Notes under the pieces: model-generated
Told to the model about the DNA's origin: nothing
Databases searched by the model: none
Seen by the model: only the letters and a program-made list of their open reading frames with translations
Made by a program: the position numbers and the translations under genes
In this document: positions 34,463 to 43,339 of the stretch, in pieces
Numbering within the stretch: position 1 is the stretch's first letter
Layout: each line of letters begins with the position of its first letter
Origin: Pedobacter petrophilus
GTDB lineage: Bacteria; Bacteroidota; Bacteroidia; Sphingobacteriales; Sphingobacteriaceae
Length of the DNA: 64,000 bases
Assembly (NCBI RefSeq): GCF_009674725.1
Contig: NZ_WKKH01000027.1
Coordinates: 1 to 64,000 of the forward strand
Direction of reading: 5' to 3'

Positions 34463-36205
34463 TTATAGATTGAATCCAACCCCGATATTAAAATCTGTAT
34501 ACTTAAATTGTAAACTACTTGCTCCACCCATCAGGTTAAAGAGCCCCAGGCGAAGCATTAGTCCAAGCTCTAACTCCGCTCCTTTATAACTTTTACCCGT
34601 ATGCGATGCGTAGCTTTTGGCATAAGAACCATTATCGCCATATTGATATTGATTGATGCCCCATAGCAATGTTCGCATGCCATATCCACCGCCCAGGTAA
34701 GCTGAAACCTTATTTCCACCTAAAAAGATACCCGCCGTATAGGCCGATCTTTTATTAATGACTTCTCCATTGTAGCTGTAATAACCGGCCATATTATAAT
34801 CCGTTAGGGAAATATTATTGGTTTGAAATGCAGCAGTTGTATTATTTTTACTGCTTAGCTTTACTCTTGCAAACCAGCCTATCCGGCCCCCGCTACCAAT
34901 GGTGATCACATAGTTATCTGATTTTCCTACATTGGAGGGTTCTGTAAAAACAACCCCGCCATTTACAATAAAACTTGTTTTGCCAGATCTATTAATGGGG
35001 TCTTGATAAGGCTTATTGCTCACGGAGATTGTCCGGGAGATGAATGCTGTCTGGTTACAATCTCCTTCGGCCCTTACAGAGAAAACCTCATCTGCATATA
35101 ATGGCCCGGTTGAAAGTACTGCTCCAGTAGCTACTTGCTGTAATGCTGTTTTGCTGCCTTTGTACCAAATCCATTGTGCACCAGGTGCCAGGTAACCACC
35201 TACAATTTTTAAAACACTTTCAGCACCGTAGGTAATAATTTGAGCACCTTCTATACCATTAGGAATGTTAGACTTATTGTTAACCACGATTTGAAAAGAC
35301 TGACAAACGGTTTGATCATTACCATTTTCGGCACGGACAAAATAAGTGGTTGTTCGCTCTGGTGAAACATTAATTGACGATCCTTCGCCAATTTTATTTC
35401 CGGTGCAACTTCCTGCATACCACACCCATTTAGCCTGGCCAAACAGTTTACCGCCACTTAAACTTAAAGCAATATTTTGTTCGCCTTCGCATATTGTATT
35501 TCTCCCTAAAATGGCTTTTGCTGCCAGGCTTCCTTGTTTCACCCTGATCTCCGTAGAAATACAGGAGCTTGATTCAGGAGTTGATGCACGAACAAATACA
35601 GTAGTCGTTCGATCAGGTGAGAGCTTAAGGCTTGTACCTTTTCCTAATAACGTTCCATTACACTCCCCGTCATACCACATCCAACTTGCGCCCGGCCCCA
35701 GGTACCCTCCTTTTAAGGTTAAGATGGTGGAGTCTCCACTTTGAATATCTTTCTTTCCGTTAATCGCAATGGGCTCCATAGAAAATGCTGTCTTGGGTTG
35801 GTATGATCCGATATCTGGTAAATCATTAGATACCTTCACATCATTATAATAGTTAGACATTTTCTTAAACGTAAAAGAATTTTCTTTTGGCGTAATAATG
35901 CCTGTTTTAGTTTTTTTGAGGATATGCAGGCTGTTGATCTGGGTTTTTAATTCATTATCGCAATTAAAAAAGTCAAATCTCCAATTGATATAATAATCCC
36001 TTATGGGTTTGATCCGTATTATTTTGTACCTGAAATAGGATGAATTTTGCTGTTCTGTACAGCCATCAGGAGATAGCAGGTATTCAATTTCAATATGGAT
36101 ATTTTTATCAGAATAGAGTGTACCTTTTGGCTTCCATTGGTTTTGCGCATTTATTGTACCTGCACATAAGGCTAAAAAAATGGTGAGCAGTATATATTTA
36201 GACAT
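34463..36205 (-). CDS. Secreted protein with Ig-like repeats and outer-membrane barrel-like C-terminus
   Basis: 580 residues with a signal peptide (LLTIFLALCAGTINAQ). After an N-terminal beta domain, three repeats of about 85 residues share GGYLGPGASWMWYDGEC, GGKLFGQAKWVWYAGSC and GGYLAPGAQWIWYKGS, each ending in a FVRA or SVRA strand. The last 180 residues alternate polar and hydrophobic strands and finish DFNIGVGFNL, the pattern of a small outer-membrane barrel. It is probably the outer-membrane component of the operon. The gap to the preceding gene is 33 bases, the widest within the operon, so a secondary promoter is possible. Confidence 0.8.
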   Translation of the reverse strand: MSKYILLTIFLALCAGTINAQNQWKPKGTLYSDKNIHIEIEYLLSPDGCTEQQNSSYFRYKIIRIKPIRDYYINWRFDFFNCDNELKTQINSLHILKKTKTGIITPKENSFTFKKMSNYYNDVKVSNDLPDIGSYQPKTAFSMEPIAINGKKDIQSGDSTILTLKGGYLGPGASWMWYDGECNGTLLGKGTSLKLSPDRTTTVFVRASTPESSSCISTEIRVKQGSLAAKAILGRNTICEGEQNIALSLSGGKLFGQAKWVWYAGSCTGNKIGEGSSINVSPERTTTYFVRAENGNDQTVCQSFQIVVNNKSNIPNGIEGAQIITYGAESVLKIVGGYLAPGAQWIWYKGSKTALQQVATGAVLSTGPLYADEVFSVRAEGDCNQTAFISRTISVSNKPYQDPINRSGKTSFIVNGGVVFTEPSNVGKSDNYVITIGSGGRIGWFARVKLSSKNNTTAAFQTNNISLTDYNMAGYYSYNGEVINKRSAYTAGIFLGGNKVSAYLGGGYGMRTLLWGINQYQYGDNGSYAKSYASHTGKSYKGAELELGLMLRLGLFNLMGGASSLQFKYTDFNIGVGFNL

Positions 36206-36238
36206 GTATTTTTATTTATTTTTTTTTAAAAAGGTCAC

Positions 36239-37021
36239 TTAATAAGTATCAATGGTGAGTGGCCCATTGCAAAGGGATCTGCTAAAAGGATCGCTGGAAG
36301 ATCTTGTAGCTACCTGTTTAGCCTCATAGTAATATTGGATTCCATTGGCGATCACCTTGCCGCCAGATCCGGATAGCCCATATTGACCAGGCTGGGGAAT
36401 AAATATGGATTCCCAACGGCTCCATTCGCCACCGTTTTCCTGCGTTGTACGGAAGAAAAGCCTAACACTATCTGATCTTACCGTAACACGAACCCCTGTC
36501 AACTTTTCTTCACAGTTTTCACGTTTTGGAAGATTTTGCTCAGCTTGCTGCTTAACTTTCTTATTAAGCGGCTGTGATCGTTTTTTAGGCTGATTCTGAG
36601 TATTAGTATTTACATGATTCAAATCTAGCAGCGGATCTTTATGGTCTTCTGTAGCCGCAAGTTCGTCTGGTCTGGGACTAATCTGTTCATACGGTCCGGA
36701 TGCAAGCAAAAGTCCAACAATTAAAAGTGCTATGGGAATACCTGCAAAAAGACTAATCTTTTTATCCAGCTTAAACTTTCTGGTCGCCACCACAGTTCCA
36801 AACACAGCGCCAGCCAGCAATCCAAAAAAGCTCCATATAAAAATGGGAGAATTTGCGCCAGACATGCTCAAAGCATGATCGATCAATACAAAGGCATTAT
36901 AAGCTAGTGCGCCAAAGAAATTATGGAAAATAAGTAAGATCAGACCTACGATTATGTATTTCCATGTATGCTTGTCATTTGTACTTTCAGGTACAATAAA
37001 TGGTCTTACTCGAGGCTTCAT
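36239..37021 (-). CDS. Inner-membrane protein with three N-terminal helices and a C-terminal globular domain
   Basis: 260 residues. Transmembrane segments lie at about 20-45, 58-82 and 92-111 (YIIVGLILLIFHNFFGALAY; FIWSFFGLLAGAVFGTVVA; LFAGIPIALLIVGLLLAS). A charged linker (NQPKKRSQPLNKKVKQQAEQ) leads to a beta-rich tail of about 100 residues (VRVTVRSDSVRLFF, SRWESIFIPQPGQYGLSG). Its ATG overlaps the stop of the upstream gene by four bases (ATGA), so the two are translationally coupled and probably act together. No family recognised. Confidence 0.8.
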   Translation of the reverse strand: MKPRVRPFIVPESTNDKHTWKYIIVGLILLIFHNFFGALAYNAFVLIDHALSMSGANSPIFIWSFFGLLAGAVFGTVVATRKFKLDKKISLFAGIPIALLIVGLLLASGPYEQISPRPDELAATEDHKDPLLDLNHVNTNTQNQPKKRSQPLNKKVKQQAEQNLPKRENCEEKLTGVRVTVRSDSVRLFFRTTQENGGEWSRWESIFIPQPGQYGLSGSGGKVIANGIQYYYEAKQVATRSSSDPFSRSLCNGPLTIDTY

Positions 37022-38517
37022 ATTTGTTCTATTTTTTTAATTCTGGGCCAGGCTAATAATGGCACCAAAATGGCTACGATAAATATTAGTACATAAACCA
37101 GGTGATTTGCAGGAAGCTGCGCACTGAAATCATTCCAAACCAGCTGGGGTTTAAGCCAGCCACTCCCACTATAAGCTGCCGTAATCAGTAACCTGATGAT
37201 GCATAAAAAAAATGTGCCCAAACCACCATATCTTAACAGGCAAAGCATGAATGCCCGCATCGGAAATACAGTTTTAAGGGCAAGCGGAATACGGACGGAT
37301 TGGTAATCGGTTTGAATTTTAAGCGAAAGTGTATATAAATGATCTTTGATTAGCCTGGAAGGATCTACATTTAAATGGAATGTAACAGACTCCTTTCCTT
37401 CAAGATCTGATAAAGTTAAATTTTTAGGAGAAATCCAGACTCCGGGAATATCACGTTCAAAGCCAACTGTTGCACGTACAAATCCTTTATTGTTCAGGCG
37501 GACAACAATAGGATTAAAAAGTGGTTTATCCTGAATATTAAGAAAGGAAAGTTTTTCTACAGCAGCGGATAAATCAGGAACTTCCATATCTGGCGCCAAT
37601 GCTTCCAATAATTTTTGCACCAGATTTCGGGAAAGCTCTTCACTCTTTTTTTCTGTTGCCAGGAGTCCAGCTGCATACTTTTCAAACTTAGAAATGACTT
37701 CACCCATCCCTCTTCTTTCGAGCCATATGGATAATGAACCATGATCTAAAGCAGCAAAAAGTGGTAACCAAAAGGTAGCATCTCTTTTTGCCCTTGTTAC
37801 TAAATCTCCTGGCTGCAAGAAAAGCTCGCTTTCTACATAGAAAGGATAATTTGGTTCAATTGTATATATAAAATAAAGAAAATCACGAAATGATTCGCCT
37901 GAGGGCAAAATGGTAATAAGCACATTAAAGCGACGATGGATCCAGATTTGCAGGTGTCCAATAGCAAATTTATTATAAATCTCACTAAAAAAGTCGATGC
38001 CCATCCAACCCCAGTCCAGAAGTCCTTTAATGTTAGAAAAAGACTCTTCTCCTACCTTAAATGGCAGTTCTGCATTTAACTGGTAACATATTTTAAGAAA
38101 GCGCTTTTTGCTATTCCGCTCGCTGCTATGAAGTTCCATCAGTTCCATGGCCTGGTCAACATTCTGATGGCTGAGATAGGTAACATTCTCTTTCAGAAAC
38201 ACCGCATCTTCCAGGTATTTCAAGGCTTTAACCTGGTTTTCATACAATACTTCGCCAAGCTTTTCCAAACTCCTTACTTCTACACCAAAAATATGAATAG
38301 GCCTTACTACCCTATCCCTTCCCTGCCGCTCATCCCTTAAAGCATCCCAGTTGATGCTCAAATGAATTTCCTGTAACAGCGCACTGAACTGACGGTTATC
38401 CAAACCGAGCGTTTGTGCCTGTTTTTTTAAATGGGTTTGATCTGAATCAGACAGGATGCCGATTTTTTCAACCAACAGGTTTTTGATGGTCTTTTTAAAT
38501 GCGCTAAGTTCTTCCAT
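37018..38517 (-). CDS. Membrane-anchored operon protein with Ig-like domain
   Basis: 499 residues. The N-terminal about 330 residues are helical and soluble with no signal peptide (FKKTIKNLLVEKIGILSDSD start). Residues about 335-410 form a beta-sandwich-like domain (PIVVRLNNKGFVRATVGF; PKNLTLSDLEGKESVTFHL). Two transmembrane helices follow (FMLCLLRYGGLGTFFLCII; LVYVLIFIVAILVPLLAW), leaving a short cytosolic tail. The soluble part is likely cytoplasmic, able to contact the tubulin-like or actin-like proteins (inference). It is coupled to the next gene by an ATGA overlap. I do not recognise the family. Confidence 0.8.
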   Translation of the reverse strand: MEELSAFKKTIKNLLVEKIGILSDSDQTHLKKQAQTLGLDNRQFSALLQEIHLSINWDALRDERQGRDRVVRPIHIFGVEVRSLEKLGEVLYENQVKALKYLEDAVFLKENVTYLSHQNVDQAMELMELHSSERNSKKRFLKICYQLNAELPFKVGEESFSNIKGLLDWGWMGIDFFSEIYNKFAIGHLQIWIHRRFNVLITILPSGESFRDFLYFIYTIEPNYPFYVESELFLQPGDLVTRAKRDATFWLPLFAALDHGSLSIWLERRGMGEVISKFEKYAAGLLATEKKSEELSRNLVQKLLEALAPDMEVPDLSAAVEKLSFLNIQDKPLFNPIVVRLNNKGFVRATVGFERDIPGVWISPKNLTLSDLEGKESVTFHLNVDPSRLIKDHLYTLSLKIQTDYQSVRIPLALKTVFPMRAFMLCLLRYGGLGTFFLCIIRLLITAAYSGSGWLKPQLVWNDFSAQLPANHLVYVLIFIVAILVPLLAWPRIKKIEQI

Positions 38518-38521
38518 TTAC

Positions 38522-39691
38522 TTATCTGAATGAAATTTTTGCCTGTTCTTTAATTTCCCACTTTCCGCCAATTAAGGTTAATGAACCTGGTGATTCGTTA
38601 ATGATGGTACCAGAGGGCAGTGTATCATAATGGCAGGTAGGTTCCAGAAAATAATCAGCATTACTTAATGCATATTTCTGTGCTGCCGGGTTGCTGCTTA
38701 CTTTAAAACTCGCCTTATTGGGTGAGAGGATGGTAATCTCGAAAACGGTATCATTACCTTCCTTGGTGAGTAATTCTGAAGCAGAAAAACCATCAACCAG
38801 ATCTGCATAACGGCTATAAAATGTTTCCTGTATTTTTTGTGGTGCCTCTGGTTTATCCCAAACCACCGTGTTACTGGCTACTTCTTCTACAGCTGCTTTT
38901 TGTTTTAATGCAGCTAAACTTAATTCTTCTTTTAACTTATCAAGTTCAAATTTATCTTCTTCTCTTAAAGCTTTGACCTCATTTAGCGCATTTCTCAAGT
39001 TTTCAATTTCATGCCTAAGCTGATCTCTTTCTTCCCTGATGCGTTTAAGATCTTTTAAAAGTTTACCACCTTTTTTTTGATCATTATTGTTTCTGAATAG
39101 TATGAAGGCCAGTAAAAGAACAATTACACCTAATGCTCCGTAGAGCATATTCGCACTATAAAACCAAGAGCCACTTTTAGAAGGCGTTTCTGCATCAGCT
39201 TGAAAATCATTTTTTAAGTTGTTGACGGTTGAAATTTCTGTAGAAGAATTTGTTGGTGTAACAGGTGGCATAATTTCAATACCACTAATCTTTTCATTAT
39301 AAGCATGATATTCACTAAGCTGTTTCCGATTTGAGTGCACACCACTTGTTATTGATGAATCAATTTTAGAAACAAAATTGAACAGATCTGTTTTTGCTTT
39401 AGCTTCATCCACAGTATCTATTTTCCAAGAGATCCATTTATCAATGAGTTGGCCACTACGCTCAACACTATTAACAGCAGCAAATTTCTTAATTGAAGCA
39501 TAGCTATCACACGATTTGCATTCCTTCTCTTTTATAGGTTTTCCGCTGGAACTATCGCCTATCAGGAATTCTACAGATGCTATCATTACTTCCCTCTTTG
39601 CTTCGGTTACCCTACGGGCAAGAGACTGACTTCGGCCTTGAATTGAAATAGCAACTAAAAAGACCAGGAGCAATACTATTTTTTTATACAT
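38522..39691 (-). CDS. Bitopic membrane protein with periplasmic domain and cytoplasmic coiled coil
   Basis: 389 residues. Signal peptide about 1-22 (KKIVLLLVFLVAISIQG), periplasmic region about 23-178 with a CKSC motif (58-61), a transmembrane helix about 180-200, a strongly heptad-like coiled coil about 205-270 (LLKDLKRIREERDQLRHEIE), then a C-terminal beta domain. The topology could transmit force or signal between envelope and cytoplasmic filaments (inference). It starts three bases after the stop of the actin-like gene. Confidence 0.8.
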   Translation of the reverse strand: MYKKIVLLLVFLVAISIQGRSQSLARRVTEAKREVMIASVEFLIGDSSSGKPIKEKECKSCDSYASIKKFAAVNSVERSGQLIDKWISWKIDTVDEAKAKTDLFNFVSKIDSSITSGVHSNRKQLSEYHAYNEKISGIEIMPPVTPTNSSTEISTVNNLKNDFQADAETPSKSGSWFYSANMLYGALGVIVLLLAFILFRNNNDQKKGGKLLKDLKRIREERDQLRHEIENLRNALNEVKALREEDKFELDKLKEELSLAALKQKAAVEEVASNTVVWDKPEAPQKIQETFYSRYADLVDGFSASELLTKEGNDTVFEITILSPNKASFKVSSNPAAQKYALSNADYFLEPTCHYDTLPSGTIINESPGSLTLIGGKWEIKEQAKISFR

Positions 39692-39694
39692 AAG

Positions 39695-42600
39695 TTAAGA
39701 TGGATTGGATTGCGTGATAGATTTAGACAAACGGTAAAGGGTATCTTTAAATGCATAGAAGAACAGCGATTCGGGAAGCGGTTGCTCATGATCCAGCTTG
39801 TGCAGGTCTTTAAGCACTTTCCTGTAACTATCGTAAACTAGTCCTTCACCATCAAACACACCGCCATTCCATTTCAGCTCATTATAAACTGTTTTGGAAT
39901 TTGTGATTTTGAAATCGCTCAGGAAGTCTACAATTTTTTTATTGGCGAGCGTGCGTTCTATAAATTCATTTACATTTTTCAACACGCCAATATTGACGGC
40001 ATTATCCAACTCGAGGGTATCACTGATGGTGTTAGCAATGCCAGCTGCACTGCCTGTTTGCAGATCTCCAGACAGTACAAATTCCTGGTATTTTTTTCTT
40101 GGGTCACTGTCCGTTGCAGAAAAATCTGCATCTCTTGAGATTTCTACAAACTGATCCTGAAGATCGGCATCAAAGTATTCTATTGTACCGTTGGCTGTAA
40201 TTACCTTAGGGTCTTCATTTACATGAACCTGAAATAAAGTCGGTATGCTCTGGCTGCTGTAGGCTTCAAATAGCAATTTGGTGAAATTGTTAAGTTCCTT
40301 CTCGCTTCCATTACAAAGTAATTTAAGGTATTGGCTACCTTTACCCGTAAAAGATAAATACTGTGGCAAAGGATATTTTTTAGTTTCAATGATCTGACAA
40401 ATGTGATAGATAATGGCACTATAATGTAAATACAACACGATTGATAAATTCGGATTGCCATTGGTGATGGATTCACTAAAGCCAAAGCTTTTATCGTATT
40501 TAAAAAGTATACTGATTAGATCGTCAGAACTAAGATTATTATCGCTAACAGCGTTACGAAAATAATTATTATCTCTGCTCTCAATATGGTTGGCACTTTG
40601 AAAAGCCTGATAATTTTTAATAAAACCATTATCTTTAAGTTTACCTCTATAGCCACTTCCCCAAATATCATTGCCTGCAAAGCGAAAAGAGCTGGTTAAA
40701 TACTTATCAGATCTTTTAGCGGTAGACTCCATAAACATCATGATATCCGTTGTACCGCCCCCTATATCTATATTTATTACATTGGCTCCGTCCTGAATAC
40801 CACTACCATTCTTGGTTAAAAAAAAGTATGGCGCTACAGATTCTTTAATTGGATCTTCTATTGTAGCAATCTTTTTCTGATCAGCATTTGGGAATACAGA
40901 TAGGTAAGCATCTTTTATAATTTTGGTGAGTTCGGTACGGGTTTTCCGATCCATTGAAGATGGAATAGACCAGAGTACATTAAGTTCTTCGGGTTTGCAC
41001 AAATTTAGAATGGCTTTTGTTCGGATGTGTAGCATAAGCTGCTTTATAAACAAACTAACCCTGGCTTTATTGGCTATAATCTTACTTACTTCAGTATTAC
41101 TTTCCAGTAACCATTTTAAATTAGTGGTGTACACTGCACTACTGTTATTATTTTCCTCCCGTTCTATATTAAACCCAATATTGAGGTGGCCAAAAAGCTC
41201 GACAACTTGTTTATCCATATTACTGAATGAAGAAATTTCGCAGGTTGCCGTACGGAATGGAAAAGAAACTGTTGAGTGTCCTCGCGATTTAATTACTCTA
41301 GGCATAAATTCACGATTTACAGTTAATGCAAGAGCCGGCAATTGTCCAAAATGATCATAACTAATACGAAGATCAGCAGATGCCAAAGGCTCATTGAGCA
41401 TCACCATTTGTTGGTCAACTTCATTAATTTCAAAAGATAAGGGTAAGGGCGAATTTTTTTCCTTAAAGGCGATATGAGTATTGGAGGTACCAAAGTCAAT
41501 AGAAAATGTAATTGAATTATTTAAATTCAACTTATTAAATATCCTTCCTTCAAAATTCGGAATAATGATTCCAGAGACTTCAAGTCCATTATCCTGGTAG
41601 CGGAGTTCCAGATAGTCAAAAGAATCTTTTAATTTGTAGAATCTGGATGCAGTTAGTGCAGACCCTTCTACATCCGCAGCAGTTGTGCGTTCTATTACAT
41701 TTGCCTTTAACCGTTCTGGCTGACTATTATCAGCGCATACCAGATGATCATAGTTGTAGAAATTTAAGGCTTCGAGTTGAAGTTCATCATTTTTTTCTGC
41801 CAGCAGTATAGTAAAATCATTCAGGTAGTTATAGGCTGGATCTTTTTCGCTGATCTTGTAAAAAGGAAAGATCCCAATATCAGCCTTGCACATTTTAATC
41901 TGATTTCCTGAATAGGTTTTGGTAAAAGTAATTTCCCTAACGCCTTTCTTATTTTTAATCGGCACTTTTAAGGTGACTACAACCTGGCCCGGGCTGGCTT
42001 TAATCTCCAGGTTACGTTTCAAATCTTCAAAATCGAAGAAATTAAAATATTCCTTTTTAATTGGAAGCAGGAATTTAAAATCGCCCCCTACGCCTGTAAA
42101 AAACTTATTCCGGTTAATTTTAAAGGGCATTTCCATTAAATAATCCTCCAGAAAATCTCCGGTGGTTAAAAATGGATAAGTTACTGTAAGGGAATCTCCT
42201 TGTGGCAATCTGCGCTCAAATAACGGGGTATGTTGCTGCAGGAAATAATTAATTCTGGTCGTTGCATCCCAGGCGGAACGCTCTTCCATGTAATCGCCAG
42301 AAAAGTTCATGCCCTCTACCAATACCAATGGGGCTTCTACCTGGATCTGGTTTCCATCTTTATCTCGCTGCAAGGCATATTTCTGATTAGAAGCCTGGAT
42401 CACAAAATCGCTTACATTTTTGATTTTTCTGCGCTTAACCTCTTCACTCTGGTGGTAGAAAAATATCTCGTTTACTTTTAGCAGCTTGGATCCAATTTCT
42501 GTTTTAAATGGAGAATATTCATCCCCCAGCTTTTTCGTTCCGTTAGGTCCCCAGTCTGTAAATTGATGTGTAAAATCAGGAAAGTAGCGCCCAACAGTTT

Positions 42601-43333
42601 TGTTAATATATTGCCTAAGGCCACCACAATGGGTAAATCCAGCAGGATTACTCAATAGCAATTTATAAAGGTATTCTACAAAAGAGCGGTCGCGTTCAAA
42701 AAGTGCACGGTGTTTATCTCCAAAAAATGGAACGCCATCACTCCCTTTTGGTACATTGGCAATTTGTTTATCAGCAATGTAACGATCCCAGTTGGGCGAG
42801 GTAAAAAACAAGGTTAGCGGAGAAGTTCCACCCATTAACCTGTTTTCGTAATAGATCAGGTAAATGCTTTCCGTTCCAGAAAAGCCAGATGGCATGGCCT
42901 GTGCATCAAATATTAGTGAAAAGGCTTTACCTAATAGCTGATGCGGGTGATCTGCAGGTTTGCTTCGAAGGAGGTTAAGGCTTTCCTGTACCCGCCATTC
43001 TTTAAACCATATCTTTTTTCCTGTACCAATATCAGACGAATTGGTATTGAAAAGTAGCTGAATCATGTCCAAGCAATCTGATACCAATTGATGATACACA
43101 GAAGAACCATCTAACCCATTCCTCTGGCTGTCTGATGAAACCATTTGAAACGCGGTATCAAAAAGTTCCATCCTGGCCATTGGCGATGGAATTGAAGTTC
43201 CGATTTTGGATGCACCGCGTTTAGACTGTGTATCGCTTATTTCAAAATTATCAACTCTGATCAACCCGGTTGGCGACCAGCATTTAATTTCGTTGGCATT
43301 ATAGCCACTGTATTTTCTAAATGTATATGGCAT
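39695..43333 (-). CDS. Giant protein with actin/Hsp70-type ATPase core
   Basis: 1212 residues. Residues about 1-605 are a unique region with no recognised domain. The ATPase core follows: phosphate-1 loop SIDFGTSNTHIAF (611-623), a connecting segment with LWSIPSSMDRKTR (788-799), phosphate-2 loop NIDIGGGTTDIMMF (854-867) and adenosine-type motif LSFTGKGSQYL (993-1003). This order and spacing match the actin/MreB/Hsp70/ParM superfamily. Whether it forms filaments or works like a chaperone cannot be told. The SrfB virulence-factor family has a similar core, but I cannot confirm kinship. It sits directly downstream of the tubulin-like gene (six-base gap). Confidence 0.85.
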   Translation of the reverse strand: MPYTFRKYSGYNANEIKCWSPTGLIRVDNFEISDTQSKRGASKIGTSIPSPMARMELFDTAFQMVSSDSQRNGLDGSSVYHQLVSDCLDMIQLLFNTNSSDIGTGKKIWFKEWRVQESLNLLRSKPADHPHQLLGKAFSLIFDAQAMPSGFSGTESIYLIYYENRLMGGTSPLTLFFTSPNWDRYIADKQIANVPKGSDGVPFFGDKHRALFERDRSFVEYLYKLLLSNPAGFTHCGGLRQYINKTVGRYFPDFTHQFTDWGPNGTKKLGDEYSPFKTEIGSKLLKVNEIFFYHQSEEVKRRKIKNVSDFVIQASNQKYALQRDKDGNQIQVEAPLVLVEGMNFSGDYMEERSAWDATTRINYFLQQHTPLFERRLPQGDSLTVTYPFLTTGDFLEDYLMEMPFKINRNKFFTGVGGDFKFLLPIKKEYFNFFDFEDLKRNLEIKASPGQVVVTLKVPIKNKKGVREITFTKTYSGNQIKMCKADIGIFPFYKISEKDPAYNYLNDFTILLAEKNDELQLEALNFYNYDHLVCADNSQPERLKANVIERTTAADVEGSALTASRFYKLKDSFDYLELRYQDNGLEVSGIIIPNFEGRIFNKLNLNNSITFSIDFGTSNTHIAFKEKNSPLPLSFEINEVDQQMVMLNEPLASADLRISYDHFGQLPALALTVNREFMPRVIKSRGHSTVSFPFRTATCEISSFSNMDKQVVELFGHLNIGFNIEREENNNSSAVYTTNLKWLLESNTEVSKIIANKARVSLFIKQLMLHIRTKAILNLCKPEELNVLWSIPSSMDRKTRTELTKIIKDAYLSVFPNADQKKIATIEDPIKESVAPYFFLTKNGSGIQDGANVINIDIGGGTTDIMMFMESTAKRSDKYLTSSFRFAGNDIWGSGYRGKLKDNGFIKNYQAFQSANHIESRDNNYFRNAVSDNNLSSDDLISILFKYDKSFGFSESITNGNPNLSIVLYLHYSAIIYHICQIIETKKYPLPQYLSFTGKGSQYLKLLCNGSEKELNNFTKLLFEAYSSQSIPTLFQVHVNEDPKVITANGTIEYFDADLQDQFVEISRDADFSATDSDPRKKYQEFVLSGDLQTGSAAGIANTISDTLELDNAVNIGVLKNVNEFIERTLANKKIVDFLSDFKITNSKTVYNELKWNGGVFDGEGLVYDSYRKVLKDLHKLDHEQPLPESLFFYAFKDTLYRLSKSITQSNPS

Positions 43334-43339
43334 ATCCTT

